Assembly: GCF_020216025.1 (NCBI RefSeq)
Contig: NZ_JAIWNC010000039.1
Span: forward strand, 1 to 64,000
Origin: Jidongwangia harbinensis
GTDB lineage: Bacteria; Actinomycetota; Actinomycetes; Mycobacteriales; Micromonosporaceae
Reading direction: 5' to 3'
Length of the DNA: 64,000 nucleotides
Shown: positions 16,574-26,275 of the stretch, one piece after another
Layout of the letters: each line of letters starts with the position of its first letter
How positions within the stretch are numbered: position 1 is the stretch's first letter
Notes under the pieces: model-generated
Database searches by the model: none
Told to the model about the DNA's origin: nothing
Seen by the model: the letters and a program-made list of their open reading frames with translations, nothing else
Translations under genes and position numbers: made by a program

Positions 16574-19354
16574 GTGCTGGACGAGAGCGGGGTGACCGAC
16601 GCCCAGAAGCCGGACGACGGTCGGCGGCAACTGCGCGGCCTGGGCGACGCGATGGTCCTGCTGTGCGGCACGGGCAGCCACAAACGCGGCTCCCGGCTGC
16701 CGGACATCCCCGCGGTGAAGTCCACCCTGGCCGATCTCGGCGAGGCGCTGGTCGACCGGTGCGGCGCCCGGCAACCCCGGGTGGTCACCGATCCGCGGTC
16801 ACTGTCCGACCTGGGCGACGCGATCAGCAACGCCGCCCAGGCCGCCGAGGAGATCCTGGTCCTCTACTACGTCGGGCACGGCCTGGTCGACCCCAACGGC
16901 AACCTGTTCCTGGCCGCGGTGCAGACCGACCCCCGCCCGAACCGGCTCGGCCACACCGCACTCCCTTATCAGACCGTCCGCGAGTACGTGATCAACAGTC
17001 CGGCCCGGCTGAAGATCGTCATCCTGGACTGCTGCTACTCGGGGATCGCGATCGGCAACCTGAGCGCCACCACGGACATCGCCGGGCGGGCCGCCATCGA
17101 GGGCGCGTACGTGCTCACCTCCGCGGCCCGGGACACCGCGGCACTGGCCCCGCCCAGGGCGCGGTACACCGCGTTCAGCGGCAAGCTCATCGAGCTGCTG
17201 TCCGACGGTGACCCGGACGGCGGCCCGATGATCACGCTCGGTTCCGTCTACACGTACCTGGACAAGGTGCTACCCGCGTCCGGCTATCCGCGCCCGCGGC
17301 AGCGGACCATCGGCGGGGCGAGCCAGTTCGTGCTCACCGACAACCCGGCCTTCGGCGGCGTGCCCGGCCCGCACCGGCGACTGCCCCCGCCGCGCCGCCG
17401 GGTCCGGGTGCCGGTGGTCCTGTCCGCCGTGCTGGGCGGGACCGTGCTGGTGCCGTTCCTCGCCTCGGTGCGGCACGGCGGCGGCTGGCTGACGATCCCG
17501 GCCGGGGTACGCGGCGACATCCTGCGGGACCGGTGGGGCCTGCTGCTGCTCGCCACCACGGCGGCGCTGGCCGCGTTCGCGGTGGCCGGCCCGATGGCGC
17601 ACTGGATCACCCGGGTCGCGTTCCGGTCCCGGTGGCGCCTCCTGCGCCGCCTGCGGGTGCCGCTGCTCGGCCTGGTCGCGTTCGTGCTGGCCACCCTGCT
17701 GGGCAGCGCCGCGCTCACCGCCGGCGCGGGCACCCGGGTGTGGGCGGCGACCTGCCCGACGACCGCGCACGTGAGCGTCCTCGTACCGGCCGAGAGCCAG
17801 GAGCCGGCGCGGGAGGTCGCGCAGGCGTTCGAACGCGACACCGCCACCGGCAACTTCGGCTGCCCGGACGCGCGGCTGCTGGTCTACTCGGCCACCGCGC
17901 CGCAGATCCACACCGCGCTGGTCCGGGGCTGGGGCGACGCGGAACACGTCCGGATCGGTCCCCGGCCCGACGTGTGGCTGCCGGACTGGTCCGGCGAGAC
18001 CCGCGCCGCCCGCGCCGCCGCCGGCGCCACCGGACGGACCCTGCCGATCGTCGCGGAACACACCGTGGCGTCCACTCCGATGGTTCTCGCGGTCGCCGCC
18101 GGATCGGCCGACGCCGCCACCGAGACGGGGCTGGTCGACGGCGTCGTCTGGCCGAAGCTGCTGGACCTCATGCGCCTACGCGGCTGGGGCACCGTCGTGC
18201 CCGACCCGGTCACCTCGCTCGGCGGGCTGGCCCGGATCGCGCTGTACCACCCGCCCGCCGACCCGGGCCTGCCGGAGCTCACCGAACGGACCGTGGAACG
18301 GCACATCGAGCAGTCCTACGACCGCGGCAACCACACCCTCGGCGCGGACGCCGCCACCCTCGTCTGCGCGCCGGACGGCCTCCGGGACCGCACCGGATAC
18401 TTCGTCACCGAACAGACGGTGGCCCGGTTCAACCACGGCGACCCGATCGGACCGGCCTGCCCGCAGCGGCCCCCGGTCCGGCTCCGGGCCGTCTATGCCG
18501 GGCACACCCCGGTGCTGGACCGGCAGGCCGTCCGGTTCCGCTGGACGTCGGACGACGGCCCGCGGACCCGGGCGGCGGCACGGTTCACCGAGTGGCTGCG
18601 GGCCCCGGACGGGCGGGCCGCGCTGAACGACGCGGGACTGCGCCCACCGGACACCGCCACCGGAGCCCCGTTGACCCCGGACTGGGGTGTCCAGCCGGAT
18701 CTGCGGCCGCGACCCGCACCGATCTCGGTGGACCTGATCGAGGACGTACAGACCCGGTACGCGCGGGAGCACCGGCCCGGCCGGGTGCTGGTCGCGATCG
18801 ACGCGTCCCGCTCGATGGGGCACCGTGGCGCCGGCGGCTCGCTGTGGCAGATCGCGGCGCGCGGCGTCCAGCAGGCGATGGGCCGGCTGGGCCGGCGCGA
18901 CGAGGTCGGCGTCTGGTCGTTCCAGGGCCCGGAACGCACCGGCGTCCGGGAACTCGTGCCGGTCGGGCTGCGCGACGCCGCGGTGCGCGGCCAGCCCCGG
19001 CCGGTGGCCACGGCCAGGGCGCTCGGCACGGTCCGTCCACAGGGCCCCGCGCCGCTGTACCGCACGATCGTCGCCGGGCTCGCCGAGATCGGCCCGACCA
19101 GCGACGACCGGGTGACCGCGATGGTGCTGCTCACCGACGGCGAGGACGACAACGCCAGTGCGCTGAACGCCCGCCAGTTCCGGGCCGCCGTCACCGGCAA
19201 GGGCGTGCGGGTGTTCGCGATCGCGATGGGCACCACCGGCTGCGCGGCGCCGGTCCTCAGGACGATCACCACGGCCACCGCCGGGAAATGCCTGGAGGCC
19301 GACACCGGCACGGTGACCGACCAGTTGGCGACCATCTTCGAGGCGGTGCTGTGA
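16574..19354 (+). CDS. Caspase-like protease fused to transmembrane, solute-binding and von Willebrand A domains
   Basis: A 926-aa protein. Residues 25-255 are a C14 caspase-type domain with His102 (YYVGHG) and a Cys at 153/154 (LDCCYSG). Three hydrophobic segments (about 279-298, 320-345, 361-388) should put the N-terminus inside and the rest outside. Residues 395-700 resemble a periplasmic-type solute-binding fold (HVSVLVPAESQEPAREVAQAFERDT...CPDARLLVYS). Residues 735-926 form a VWA domain with an intact MIDAS start DASRSM and LLTDGEDDN. GTG 16574 follows GGGAGGGGA. The stop overlaps the next GTG. This suggests a sensor outside controlling a protease inside. The caspase substrate is unknown. 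Confidence 0.85.
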   Translation: MLDESGVTDAQKPDDGRRQLRGLGDAMVLLCGTGSHKRGSRLPDIPAVKSTLADLGEALVDRCGARQPRVVTDPRSLSDLGDAISNAAQAAEEILVLYYVGHGLVDPNGNLFLAAVQTDPRPNRLGHTALPYQTVREYVINSPARLKIVILDCCYSGIAIGNLSATTDIAGRAAIEGAYVLTSAARDTAALAPPRARYTAFSGKLIELLSDGDPDGGPMITLGSVYTYLDKVLPASGYPRPRQRTIGGASQFVLTDNPAFGGVPGPHRRLPPPRRRVRVPVVLSAVLGGTVLVPFLASVRHGGGWLTIPAGVRGDILRDRWGLLLLATTAALAAFAVAGPMAHWITRVAFRSRWRLLRRLRVPLLGLVAFVLATLLGSAALTAGAGTRVWAATCPTTAHVSVLVPAESQEPAREVAQAFERDTATGNFGCPDARLLVYSATAPQIHTALVRGWGDAEHVRIGPRPDVWLPDWSGETRAARAAAGATGRTLPIVAEHTVASTPMVLAVAAGSADAATETGLVDGVVWPKLLDLMRLRGWGTVVPDPVTSLGGLARIALYHPPADPGLPELTERTVERHIEQSYDRGNHTLGADAATLVCAPDGLRDRTGYFVTEQTVARFNHGDPIGPACPQRPPVRLRAVYAGHTPVLDRQAVRFRWTSDDGPRTRAAARFTEWLRAPDGRAALNDAGLRPPDTATGAPLTPDWGVQPDLRPRPAPISVDLIEDVQTRYAREHRPGRVLVAIDASRSMGHRGAGGSLWQIAARGVQQAMGRLGRRDEVGVWSFQGPERTGVRELVPVGLRDAAVRGQPRPVATARALGTVRPQGPAPLYRTIVAGLAEIGPTSDDRVTAMVLLTDGEDDNASALNARQFRAAVTGKGVRVFAIAMGTTGCAAPVLRTITTATAGKCLEADTGTVTDQLATIFEAVL

Positions 19355-20700
19355 GCCCACGTCTTCCGTCCCGCGTACCCGACGCATGGTCCTGGATCCG
19401 CGCCCGGCCCGGCCGGTCCGGCCTGGTCGCCGGCGGTGCCGCCGGCCTGGTCACCGGGCTGCTGCTGGCCCTGATGGTGGTGCCCCGGCTGGACGGCGAC
19501 CAGGCCTGGGAACCGGGCGAACTGGTGATCCTCAGCAGCGTGGACGAGAGCCAGGGCGGGCAGCGCCAGCGGCTGCTGGACCAGTGGAACGCCATGCACG
19601 GCGAGCGCAACCCGGCCAGCATCCGCCCGGTGAGCCGCTCACCGGAGACCGCGCACACCGAGATGCTCAGCGCCGGACCCGAGATCGACATCTACAACCT
19701 GGACGTGACCTGGACCGCCGAGTTCGTCGCCGGCGACCGGATCCGCCCGCTGGACAAGGCCGGAATCGAGCGCCGCGGGCTGTACTCCGGCTTCCTCGAG
19801 GAACCGCGATCCACCTGCGAATACCGGGGCACGCTGTACGCGCTGCCGTTCAACACCGACGCCGGGCTGCTCTACTACCGGACCTACCCGCGCGGCAACA
19901 CCACCTGGCCCCCGCCGCCGACCAACTGGGACGACATCCGCAACGCCACCGACCAGGCCCTCGGCACGGCGGTGGACACCAAACTCGAGGCCGGGTACGC
20001 CGCCCAGCTGAGCAACTCCGAGATCCTCACGGTCACCGCGCTGGAGGCCATCTGGGCCGAGGGCGGCGAGGTGGTCGACAACGGCGGTGCGGTGGTCTTC
20101 GACTCGGACAAGGCCGAGCGGGGACTGCGCCGGCTCAAGGACGGACTCGACGGCGGCGCCCGCCCGCTGATCCTGCCGGACTCGCGCACGTTCGACGAGA
20201 AGACCAGCACCAAGGCGTTCGGCGACGGGCGGGCCATGTTCATGCGGAACTGGCCGGTGGCGTACCGGGACCTGCGGCCGGACGTCGAGTCGGACAAGGA
20301 CTTCACCTTCGGAGTGACCACGGTGCCCGGCAAGCGCAGCGTGCTCGGCGGCCAGAACCTCGCGGTGGCCCGCAGCAGCGACCAGCCGCGGGCGGCCCAG
20401 GCCCTGATCGAGTTCCTCACCGGCGAGCGCAGCCAGCAGATCCTCTTCGAACACGGCGGGTTCGCGGCCACCCGGGGAATCGTCTACCAGGACGCGAACA
20501 TCACCACCAAGTATCCGTACGCGACCACCCTGCTGGAGGCGATCCGGCGGGCCGAGAAGCGGCCGGTGACGCCGCACTACACCACGTTCAGCCTGGAGTT
20601 CCGCAAGGTGGTGACGGACGTGTGGGCCAACGACGGCGAGATCACCGCCGAGCACGCGCGGCGCCTCAGCGAGGCGCTGCAGGGCAAGAGCGGCGGCTGA
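19351..20700 (+). CDS. Membrane-anchored family-1-like extracellular solute-binding protein
   Basis: A 449-aa protein with one N-terminal membrane anchor (about 24-42, GLVAGGAAGLVTGLLLALMV) and no lipobox. It has a full sugar-binding-protein-type body: LVILSSVDESQGGQRQRLLDQWN, IDIYNLDVTWTAEF, LYALPFNTDAGLLYYR, FGDGRAMFMRNWPVAY, TVPGKRSVLGGQNLAVAR and ALIEFLTGERSQQILF. ABC sugar-uptake systems keep such proteins beside permease genes, but none is present. Its GTG overlaps the caspase stop by 4 bases, so both are made together. It probably works as a ligand-binding partner of the caspase/SBP/VWA protein, not as a transporter part. Confidence 0.85.
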   Translation: MSPRLPSRVPDAWSWIRARPGRSGLVAGGAAGLVTGLLLALMVVPRLDGDQAWEPGELVILSSVDESQGGQRQRLLDQWNAMHGERNPASIRPVSRSPETAHTEMLSAGPEIDIYNLDVTWTAEFVAGDRIRPLDKAGIERRGLYSGFLEEPRSTCEYRGTLYALPFNTDAGLLYYRTYPRGNTTWPPPPTNWDDIRNATDQALGTAVDTKLEAGYAAQLSNSEILTVTALEAIWAEGGEVVDNGGAVVFDSDKAERGLRRLKDGLDGGARPLILPDSRTFDEKTSTKAFGDGRAMFMRNWPVAYRDLRPDVESDKDFTFGVTTVPGKRSVLGGQNLAVARSSDQPRAAQALIEFLTGERSQQILFEHGGFAATRGIVYQDANITTKYPYATTLLEAIRRAEKRPVTPHYTTFSLEFRKVVTDVWANDGEITAEHARRLSEALQGKSGG

Positions 20701-20736
20701 CCGTGGCCACCCGCACGCCCGCGGCGGCCGAACCGG

Positions 20737-21933
20737 TCAGCCCACCCGCATGCGCTCGCTGAGGCCGCGCAGCTCAGCGCCGGCGGCCGCCCGCCGGGAC
20801 CGCTCCAGCAACGCCCGCGTCGTCTCCTGCACCAACGCCGACGTGTGCACATGCTGCGGCGCCAACCGTTCCGCGACGAGCAGGAAACGGACCGCCTCGC
20901 CCTCGCGGCCGCGGAGCCGGGCCAGCGCGCGGGCCGTGTCAGCGTAGAAGAACACCTGGCGGAAGTTGGCCTCGATGACCGACGGATTGATGGCTCTGGC
21001 GATGTGCATGGCCCGGGCCGGGTCGCCCCCGTCGGCTTCGATGCCGACGCGCCAGATGCCGATGTTCGTCGGGCCGAAGAACAACCCCATGGTGCCGGTC
21101 TCGCCGGTCCGGCCGGCCAGCTCCGTGGCACCCCCGATCCAGGTCTCGCTGTCGTCCGGCATCTTCAGCCCGCGGGCCGCGTACGCGCAGATCAGCTGCA
21201 GCGACCCGGCCATCTCGAGGCCGCCGGGCCGGTTCAGGTGCGGCCGCAGCTCGTCCACCGCCCGGGCGGCCAGGGTCAGGCTACGCCGGAACGAACCGCA
21301 GGCACCGGCGGCGCTGGACCGGGCGTACGCGGCGTAGCCGATCAGTACCGGGTCGCCGGTGGCCTCGGCGGCGGCGCGGCACCGCTCCGCGCCCAGCCAC
21401 GCCTCGGCGGGGTGACCGAGGTTGCGGACCACCGAGGACGCGATGAACGTCGCCTCGCAGAGCAGCCGCAGCGCCGGTTCCCGGTCCGGGCCGCCGGCCG
21501 TGGCGTGCAGGCCGCGGAGCAGGTCCGGCAGCATCTGCGCGGCGCCCGCGTAGTCGCAGGCCCGGCGCAACGTGTCGACCAGGGCGGCGGTCTGCGCCAG
21601 GCCGGCGATCGGCGGTGCCGCGCGGGTGGCGGGCTCGCTGAGGTCGATGTCCACGAGGGCCTGCCGGATGCCGTACACCCGGGACTGTGCCGACATGGCC
21701 GCCCGGTCCGTGGCCGGAACCGGCGCGCCGGCCAGGTCGTCCGGTGCGCACTCGAGGGCGGCGGCGATGTCGGCCAGCATGAACCGGTTGTCGGCGGCCT
21801 GCCGGCCCCGTTCGATGCGACTCCAACTGGCGTGCGAGATGCCGGCCCGGCTGGCGGCGTGGCGGACGCTCCAACCGTGGCGGGCCCGGCGTTCCCGGAT
21901 CCGGTCGCCGATGGTGGGGGTGGGAAGGGTCAT
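20737..21933 (-). CDS. XRE-family regulator with TPR-like C-terminal domain
   Basis: A 398-aa regulator. An N-terminal XRE helix-turn-helix (IGDRIRERRARHGWSVRHAASRAGISHASWSRIERGRQA) is followed by about 300 residues of helical repeats typical of actinobacterial XRE-TPR regulators, which often bind peptides or sense physiological state. ATG 21933 is preferred because GGTAGGTG lies 7 bases upstream; GTG 21942 is an alternative. It diverges from the FHA-FtsK ATPase gene, and the shared intergenic region carries an 8-bp inverted repeat at 21999-22020 that could be its operator. It converges on the solute-binding protein gene with only 36 bp between stops. Confidence 0.85.
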   Translation of the reverse strand: MTLPTPTIGDRIRERRARHGWSVRHAASRAGISHASWSRIERGRQAADNRFMLADIAAALECAPDDLAGAPVPATDRAAMSAQSRVYGIRQALVDIDLSEPATRAAPPIAGLAQTAALVDTLRRACDYAGAAQMLPDLLRGLHATAGGPDREPALRLLCEATFIASSVVRNLGHPAEAWLGAERCRAAAEATGDPVLIGYAAYARSSAAGACGSFRRSLTLAARAVDELRPHLNRPGGLEMAGSLQLICAYAARGLKMPDDSETWIGGATELAGRTGETGTMGLFFGPTNIGIWRVGIEADGGDPARAMHIARAINPSVIEANFRQVFFYADTARALARLRGREGEAVRFLLVAERLAPQHVHTSALVQETTRALLERSRRAAAGAELRGLSERMRVG

Positions 21934-21998
21934 GGCATACACCTACCGGTGAGGGGCCGTTGCGGGTCTGCACCGACGGTAACCGCGACCGGACCACG

Positions 21999-22020
21999 GG
22001 TGGTACGTGCGCGTACCACC
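21999..22020. promoter_or_regulatory. Candidate operator between XRE and type VII ATPase genes
   Basis: GGTGGTAC and GTACCACC flank a 6-base spacer. A TAGCCT element (22024-22029), a good actinobacterial -10 for the ATPase gene, begins 3 bp downstream, so a protein bound here would cover that promoter. Regulation by the adjacent XRE protein is inference. Confidence 0.5.
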
Positions 22021-22050
22021 GCCTAGCCTGGCAGGCGGACGGGGGTGGGC

Positions 22051-25000
22051 ATGCACATCATCTTCTCCACCGCCGCGGCGGAGCGTGAGCTGGACGTGCG
22101 CCTGCGCAGCCGCGACGCGACGCTGGCCGACCTGCTCCGGGCGGTGGACGGCGGCGAGGTGCCCGGGACCGTGGCGATCGACGGGCGGCCGGTGGACACG
22201 TCGGTGGCCGTCGCCGACTCCGGCCTGTACGAGGGCGCGGAGATCACCGTGTCCTCGGTGGCCGATGCGGGTGACGTGACGCTGGCGGCGTACCAGATGA
22301 TCGCGGTGGCAGGCCTCGACGCGGGCCGCGGCTTTCCGCTCTCGCCGGGCCGGTGGGTCCTCGGCCGCGACCCGGGCTGCGACCTGGTGCTGGACCACGA
22401 CACCGTGTCCCGGGAGCACTGCGCGCTCACGGTGGCCGGCGACCGGGTGTCCGTGACCGATCTGCGGTCCGCAAACGGGGTGCAGGTGAACGGTGTCCCG
22501 GTCACCGCGGACACCGGGGTCGGGCCGGACGACGTGCTCGGGATCGGCGCGGTGGCGCTGGCCGTCCGCCGGGTCACCGACGCGGACCGGCCGCGCAGCC
22601 TGGACCTGCGACGGCATCTGGGGCCGGGCGGGACGGTGTCGTTCAACCGGCCGCCCCGGTCGGCCCCGCCGGCCGGACCGGGTGAGCTGACCGCGCCGGA
22701 CGAACCGGCCGAGCCGGGCAAGCCGCACTTCAGCATCGCGTCCACGCTGGGGCCGCTGGTGCTGGCCGTGATCATGGTGGCGGTCACCCGGGACCCGCGG
22801 TTCGGCCTGTTCGCGTTGCTGTCGCCGCTGATCGGCGTCGGCACCTACCTGGAGTCCCGGCGGCGGAACCGGCGGGAGACCGCGGCGAACCGCCGTACCT
22901 TCGCTGCGGACCTGTCCGCCTTCACCGACCGGCTCGCCGCGGCCGGCGAGCGGGAACGCACCCGCCGGCGCCATCTGGCGCCGGACGTCGCCGAGGCGCT
23001 GCGCCGGGCCGCGCTGCCCAGCACCACGCTGTGGGAGCGCCGGCCCCGGCACGAGGATTTTCTCCGGCTCTACGCGGGCGTCGCGGACCAGGGCTGGACC
23101 CCCGCGGTACGGGCGAACCGCGGCACCCTGCCGGCCGAGGTGAGCGACCTGGTCGAGGCGGCCCGGCTGCGCGCCGCGCCGGTGGTGGTGGACCTGTCGC
23201 CGGGCGGGGTGGTCGGCATCGCGGGCGACCGGGCGGCCGCGCTGGCCACCGCGCGGTCCCTGCTCTGCCAGGCGGCGGTCCACTCCGGACCGGCCGATGT
23301 CACGGTCGGGGTGTTCGTCGACCCGGGCCGGGAACCGGAGTGGGACTGGTGCAAGTGGCTGCCGCACACCCGCCGGCCCGAAGGCACCGGCCGGTGGCTC
23401 GCGCACCGGCGCGAGCCGAGCGACGCCATGCTGCAGCGGCTGGCCGCCAGGGCGGGGCACGGCACCGCCCTGGTGGTACTCGATTCGGACGTGCTCACCG
23501 AGGGCAAGCGCTCCCCCGCCCGGGACCTGCTGAACGCGGCGCGGCCGGCCACCCCGGCGCCCGGACCGCCGTCCCCGCCGGTGCCGGTGGCCGGCATCGT
23601 GATCGCCGCGACCGTCGACCGGCTGCCGGCCGCCTGCGACACGGTGATCGAGATCGTGGACCCGGACGGTGACGCCACCGTGCGGCGGCCGGCCGAGGGG
23701 GTGGTGGCCGAGGACGTGCTGCTCGCCGGCCTCACCGTGGCCCGGGCCCGGGCGTGCGCGCGGCACCTGGCCCGGTTCGACGACCCCGAGCTGCGGCAGC
23801 CCGGGGCGGGACTGCCGGACGGGGTACGCCTGCTGCCGATGCTCGGCCTGCCGCGGGTCGACGCGGCGTCGGTGCGGGACCGCTGGCGGCGTACCGGACC
23901 CGCGTCCGCGGTGGCGCCGCTCGGCGTGACCGAACGTGGCGTGTTCACCCTCGACCTGGTCCGCGACGGCCCGCACGGCCTGATCGGCGGCACCACCGGC
24001 TCCGGCAAGAGCGAACTGTTGCGCAGCCTGGTGGCGGCGCTCGCCGCCCACGCCGACCCGACCCGGCTCACGTTCGTGCTGATGGACTACAAGGGCGGCG
24101 CCGCGTTCGACGAGTGTGCCCGGCTGCCGCACACCGTCGGGCTGGTCACCGACCTGGACGAGCAGTTGGGCGAGCGGGCACTGCGCGCGATGGAGGCGGA
24201 ACTGCGGCGCCGGGAGCGGCAGTTGCGCGCCGCCGGCGCCGACAACCTCATCGAGTACGTGCAACGCGGCGCTCCCGAGCCGATGCCGCGGCTGATCGTG
24301 GTCATCGACGAGTTCGCCACGCTGGCGTCCGAGCTGCCCGACTTCCTCGCCGCCCTGGTCGGCGTCGCGCAACGCGGCCGTACCCTCGGGGTGCATCTGA
24401 TCCTGGCCACCCAGCGCCCGTCCGGTGCGGTGAACGACAACATTCGCACCAACACGAACCTGCGGGTGGCGCTGCGGGTGCAGGACGCTGCGGACTCCGT
24501 CGACGTGATCGGCATCCGGGACGCCGCCGAGCTGAGCCGGCTGCTGCCCGGCCGGGCGTACGTGCGGTTGGGTCCGGGCGAGGTGGTGCCGATCCAGACC
24601 GCGCTGGTTACCTGCGTGAGCGCCGCCACCGAGGACGCCCCGGTGGCGGTGACACCGTTCGTCTTCGGACCGTCCACTTCGGAACCGGCCGGGCCGGACC
24701 GGCCGCTCGGCGACCGGACCGACCTGGCCCGCCTGGTCGACGCGATCGCCGAGGCGGCGGCGGACCTGCCGCCACCGCGGCGCCCGTGGCCGGAACCGCT
24801 CGGCGCCGACGTCGACCTGGCGGCGCTCGCCCCCGACCCGGACCGCGCCCTGGTGGCGCTGGCCGACGACCCGGCCCGGCAGGCGCAGTACCCGATCGGC
24901 TGGGACCCGGCCGAGGGCAACGTGCTGCTGTTCGGCATCACCGGCAGCGGAACCACCACCACGCTGCTGGCGATCGCGTTGAGCCTCGCCGCCGGCGCCG

Positions 25001-26208
25001 GCCCGGACAGCCTCGAGCTGTACGCCGTCGACTACGGCACCGGCGCCCTGTCGGTGCTGGACGGGCTCCCGCACACCGGCTCGGTGATCGCCGCCGACGA
25101 CCGCGAACGCCAGGTACGCCTGATCCGGCACCTGCGCGCGGAATTGGACCTGCGCCGCGGCGGCCCGCCCCGGCGGCGCATCGTGGTGCTGATCGACAAC
25201 CTGGCGGCGATGCGCGCCGAGTTCGACGACATCGCCGGCCTGGAACTGTTCGACGTGCTCACCCGGCTGTACGCGGACGGCACCCCGGCCGGCATCTCGT
25301 TCGCGGTGACCGCCGACCGGTTCAGCACGGTCCCGCCGGCCTGGGCGTCGGTCACCACCCAGCGCTGGCTGTTCCGCCTGCCCGACCCCTTCGACTACGT
25401 CCAGGCCGGGCTGACCCGCCGCGACGTGCCGGCCCGGACCCCCGGCCGGATGGTGGCGCTGCCCGGCGCGCTGCAGGCCCAGGTCGGCCGCCCCACCCCG
25501 TCCCCGGCGGCCGCGGTCGACGCGGTGGCCCGCAAGTATCCGGACGCCACCCGCCCGGCGCAACGGATCGGCGCGCTGCCCGGCGAGGTGCCGATCGACC
25601 GGCTGCCGCCACCCGAGGTGACCGGCGAACCGTGGCGCCTGCCGCTGGGCATCCGGGAATCCGACCTGCAGGTGGCCGGCCTGCTGCTCTACGAGGGCGA
25701 ACACGCACTGGTGGCCGGCCCGGCGCGGTGCGGCAAGAGCACCGCGCTGCTGACGCTGGCGGCCGTGCTGCGCGGCCCGGCCCACGTCGCCGCGATCGGC
25801 GGCCGGCGGTCCCCGCTGCGCACCCTGGAGGAGTACGCCCCCGCACCCGAGGCGGCCGGACTGCTGGCCCGGCTCCGCACCACGCCGGGCCCGGTGGTGC
25901 TGCTGATCGACGACGCCGAGAGCATCGACGACGCGGACGGCGCGATCGCCGGGCTGCTCGCCGCGAACCGCCCCGACCTGCACGTGGTGGTGGCCGGCCG
26001 GTCGGATGCGCTGCGTTCCGCGTACGGGCACTGGACGCAGGCGGTGCGACGCTCGAAGGCCGGGATCCTGCTGCGGCCGAACATCGACCTGGACGGAGAT
26101 CTGCTGGGGATGACGCTGCCACGGCGGGCGCCGGTGCGGCTGGGGGTGGGGCGCGGCTACCTGATCCACAACGGCGAGTGGGACATCGTCCAGGTCGCTA
26201 GCCCCTGA
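22051..26208 (+). CDS. FHA-domain FtsK/SpoIIIE ATPase, EccC/EssC-like type VII secretion motor
   Basis: A 1385-aa protein with a ubiquitin-like N-terminus, an FHA domain (about 100-170; LGRDPGCDLVLDHDTVSREHC, SANGVQVNG), two membrane helices (about 228-265) and three FtsK/SpoIIIE ATPase modules. Module 1 has an intact Walker A (GGTTGSGKSE, about 648) and Walker B (LIVVIDEF). Module 2 is degenerate, with GITGSGTTTT lacking the Lys (about 962). Module 3 has AGPARCGKST (about 1223). This is the plan of EssC/EccC, which selects and drives WXG100-type substrates across the membrane. No EccB, EccD, EccE or mycosin gene is in the window. The start may also be GTG 22045. Confidence 0.88.
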   Translation: MHIIFSTAAAERELDVRLRSRDATLADLLRAVDGGEVPGTVAIDGRPVDTSVAVADSGLYEGAEITVSSVADAGDVTLAAYQMIAVAGLDAGRGFPLSPGRWVLGRDPGCDLVLDHDTVSREHCALTVAGDRVSVTDLRSANGVQVNGVPVTADTGVGPDDVLGIGAVALAVRRVTDADRPRSLDLRRHLGPGGTVSFNRPPRSAPPAGPGELTAPDEPAEPGKPHFSIASTLGPLVLAVIMVAVTRDPRFGLFALLSPLIGVGTYLESRRRNRRETAANRRTFAADLSAFTDRLAAAGERERTRRRHLAPDVAEALRRAALPSTTLWERRPRHEDFLRLYAGVADQGWTPAVRANRGTLPAEVSDLVEAARLRAAPVVVDLSPGGVVGIAGDRAAALATARSLLCQAAVHSGPADVTVGVFVDPGREPEWDWCKWLPHTRRPEGTGRWLAHRREPSDAMLQRLAARAGHGTALVVLDSDVLTEGKRSPARDLLNAARPATPAPGPPSPPVPVAGIVIAATVDRLPAACDTVIEIVDPDGDATVRRPAEGVVAEDVLLAGLTVARARACARHLARFDDPELRQPGAGLPDGVRLLPMLGLPRVDAASVRDRWRRTGPASAVAPLGVTERGVFTLDLVRDGPHGLIGGTTGSGKSELLRSLVAALAAHADPTRLTFVLMDYKGGAAFDECARLPHTVGLVTDLDEQLGERALRAMEAELRRRERQLRAAGADNLIEYVQRGAPEPMPRLIVVIDEFATLASELPDFLAALVGVAQRGRTLGVHLILATQRPSGAVNDNIRTNTNLRVALRVQDAADSVDVIGIRDAAELSRLLPGRAYVRLGPGEVVPIQTALVTCVSAATEDAPVAVTPFVFGPSTSEPAGPDRPLGDRTDLARLVDAIAEAAADLPPPRRPWPEPLGADVDLAALAPDPDRALVALADDPARQAQYPIGWDPAEGNVLLFGITGSGTTTTLLAIALSLAAGAGPDSLELYAVDYGTGALSVLDGLPHTGSVIAADDRERQVRLIRHLRAELDLRRGGPPRRRIVVLIDNLAAMRAEFDDIAGLELFDVLTRLYADGTPAGISFAVTADRFSTVPPAWASVTTQRWLFRLPDPFDYVQAGLTRRDVPARTPGRMVALPGALQAQVGRPTPSPAAAVDAVARKYPDATRPAQRIGALPGEVPIDRLPPPEVTGEPWRLPLGIRESDLQVAGLLLYEGEHALVAGPARCGKSTALLTLAAVLRGPAHVAAIGGRRSPLRTLEEYAPAPEAAGLLARLRTTPGPVVLLIDDAESIDDADGAIAGLLAANRPDLHVVVAGRSDALRSAYGHWTQAVRRSKAGILLRPNIDLDGDLLGMTLPRRAPVRLGVGRGYLIHNGEWDIVQVASP
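26149..26205 (+). repeat. 57-bp direct repeat, copy 1 (3' end of the ATPase gene)
   Basis: The last coding bases of the EccC-like gene (GYLIHNGEWDIVQVASP) recur, decayed, 855 bp downstream at 27004-27060 with about 84 percent identity by eye. Confidence 0.7.
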
Positions 26209-26275
26209 CCGTCTGCGTGCCGGCCCCGGCGGACTTGCAGCTCGTCAGACGCCGCTGTTCCACTGGACGCTGGTG

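Noticed and set aside
20695..20742. GGCTGACC/GGTCAGCC arms between the SBP and XRE stops considered as a terminator
   Set aside because: The arms are only 8 bp and separated by 32 bases, so too weak to call.
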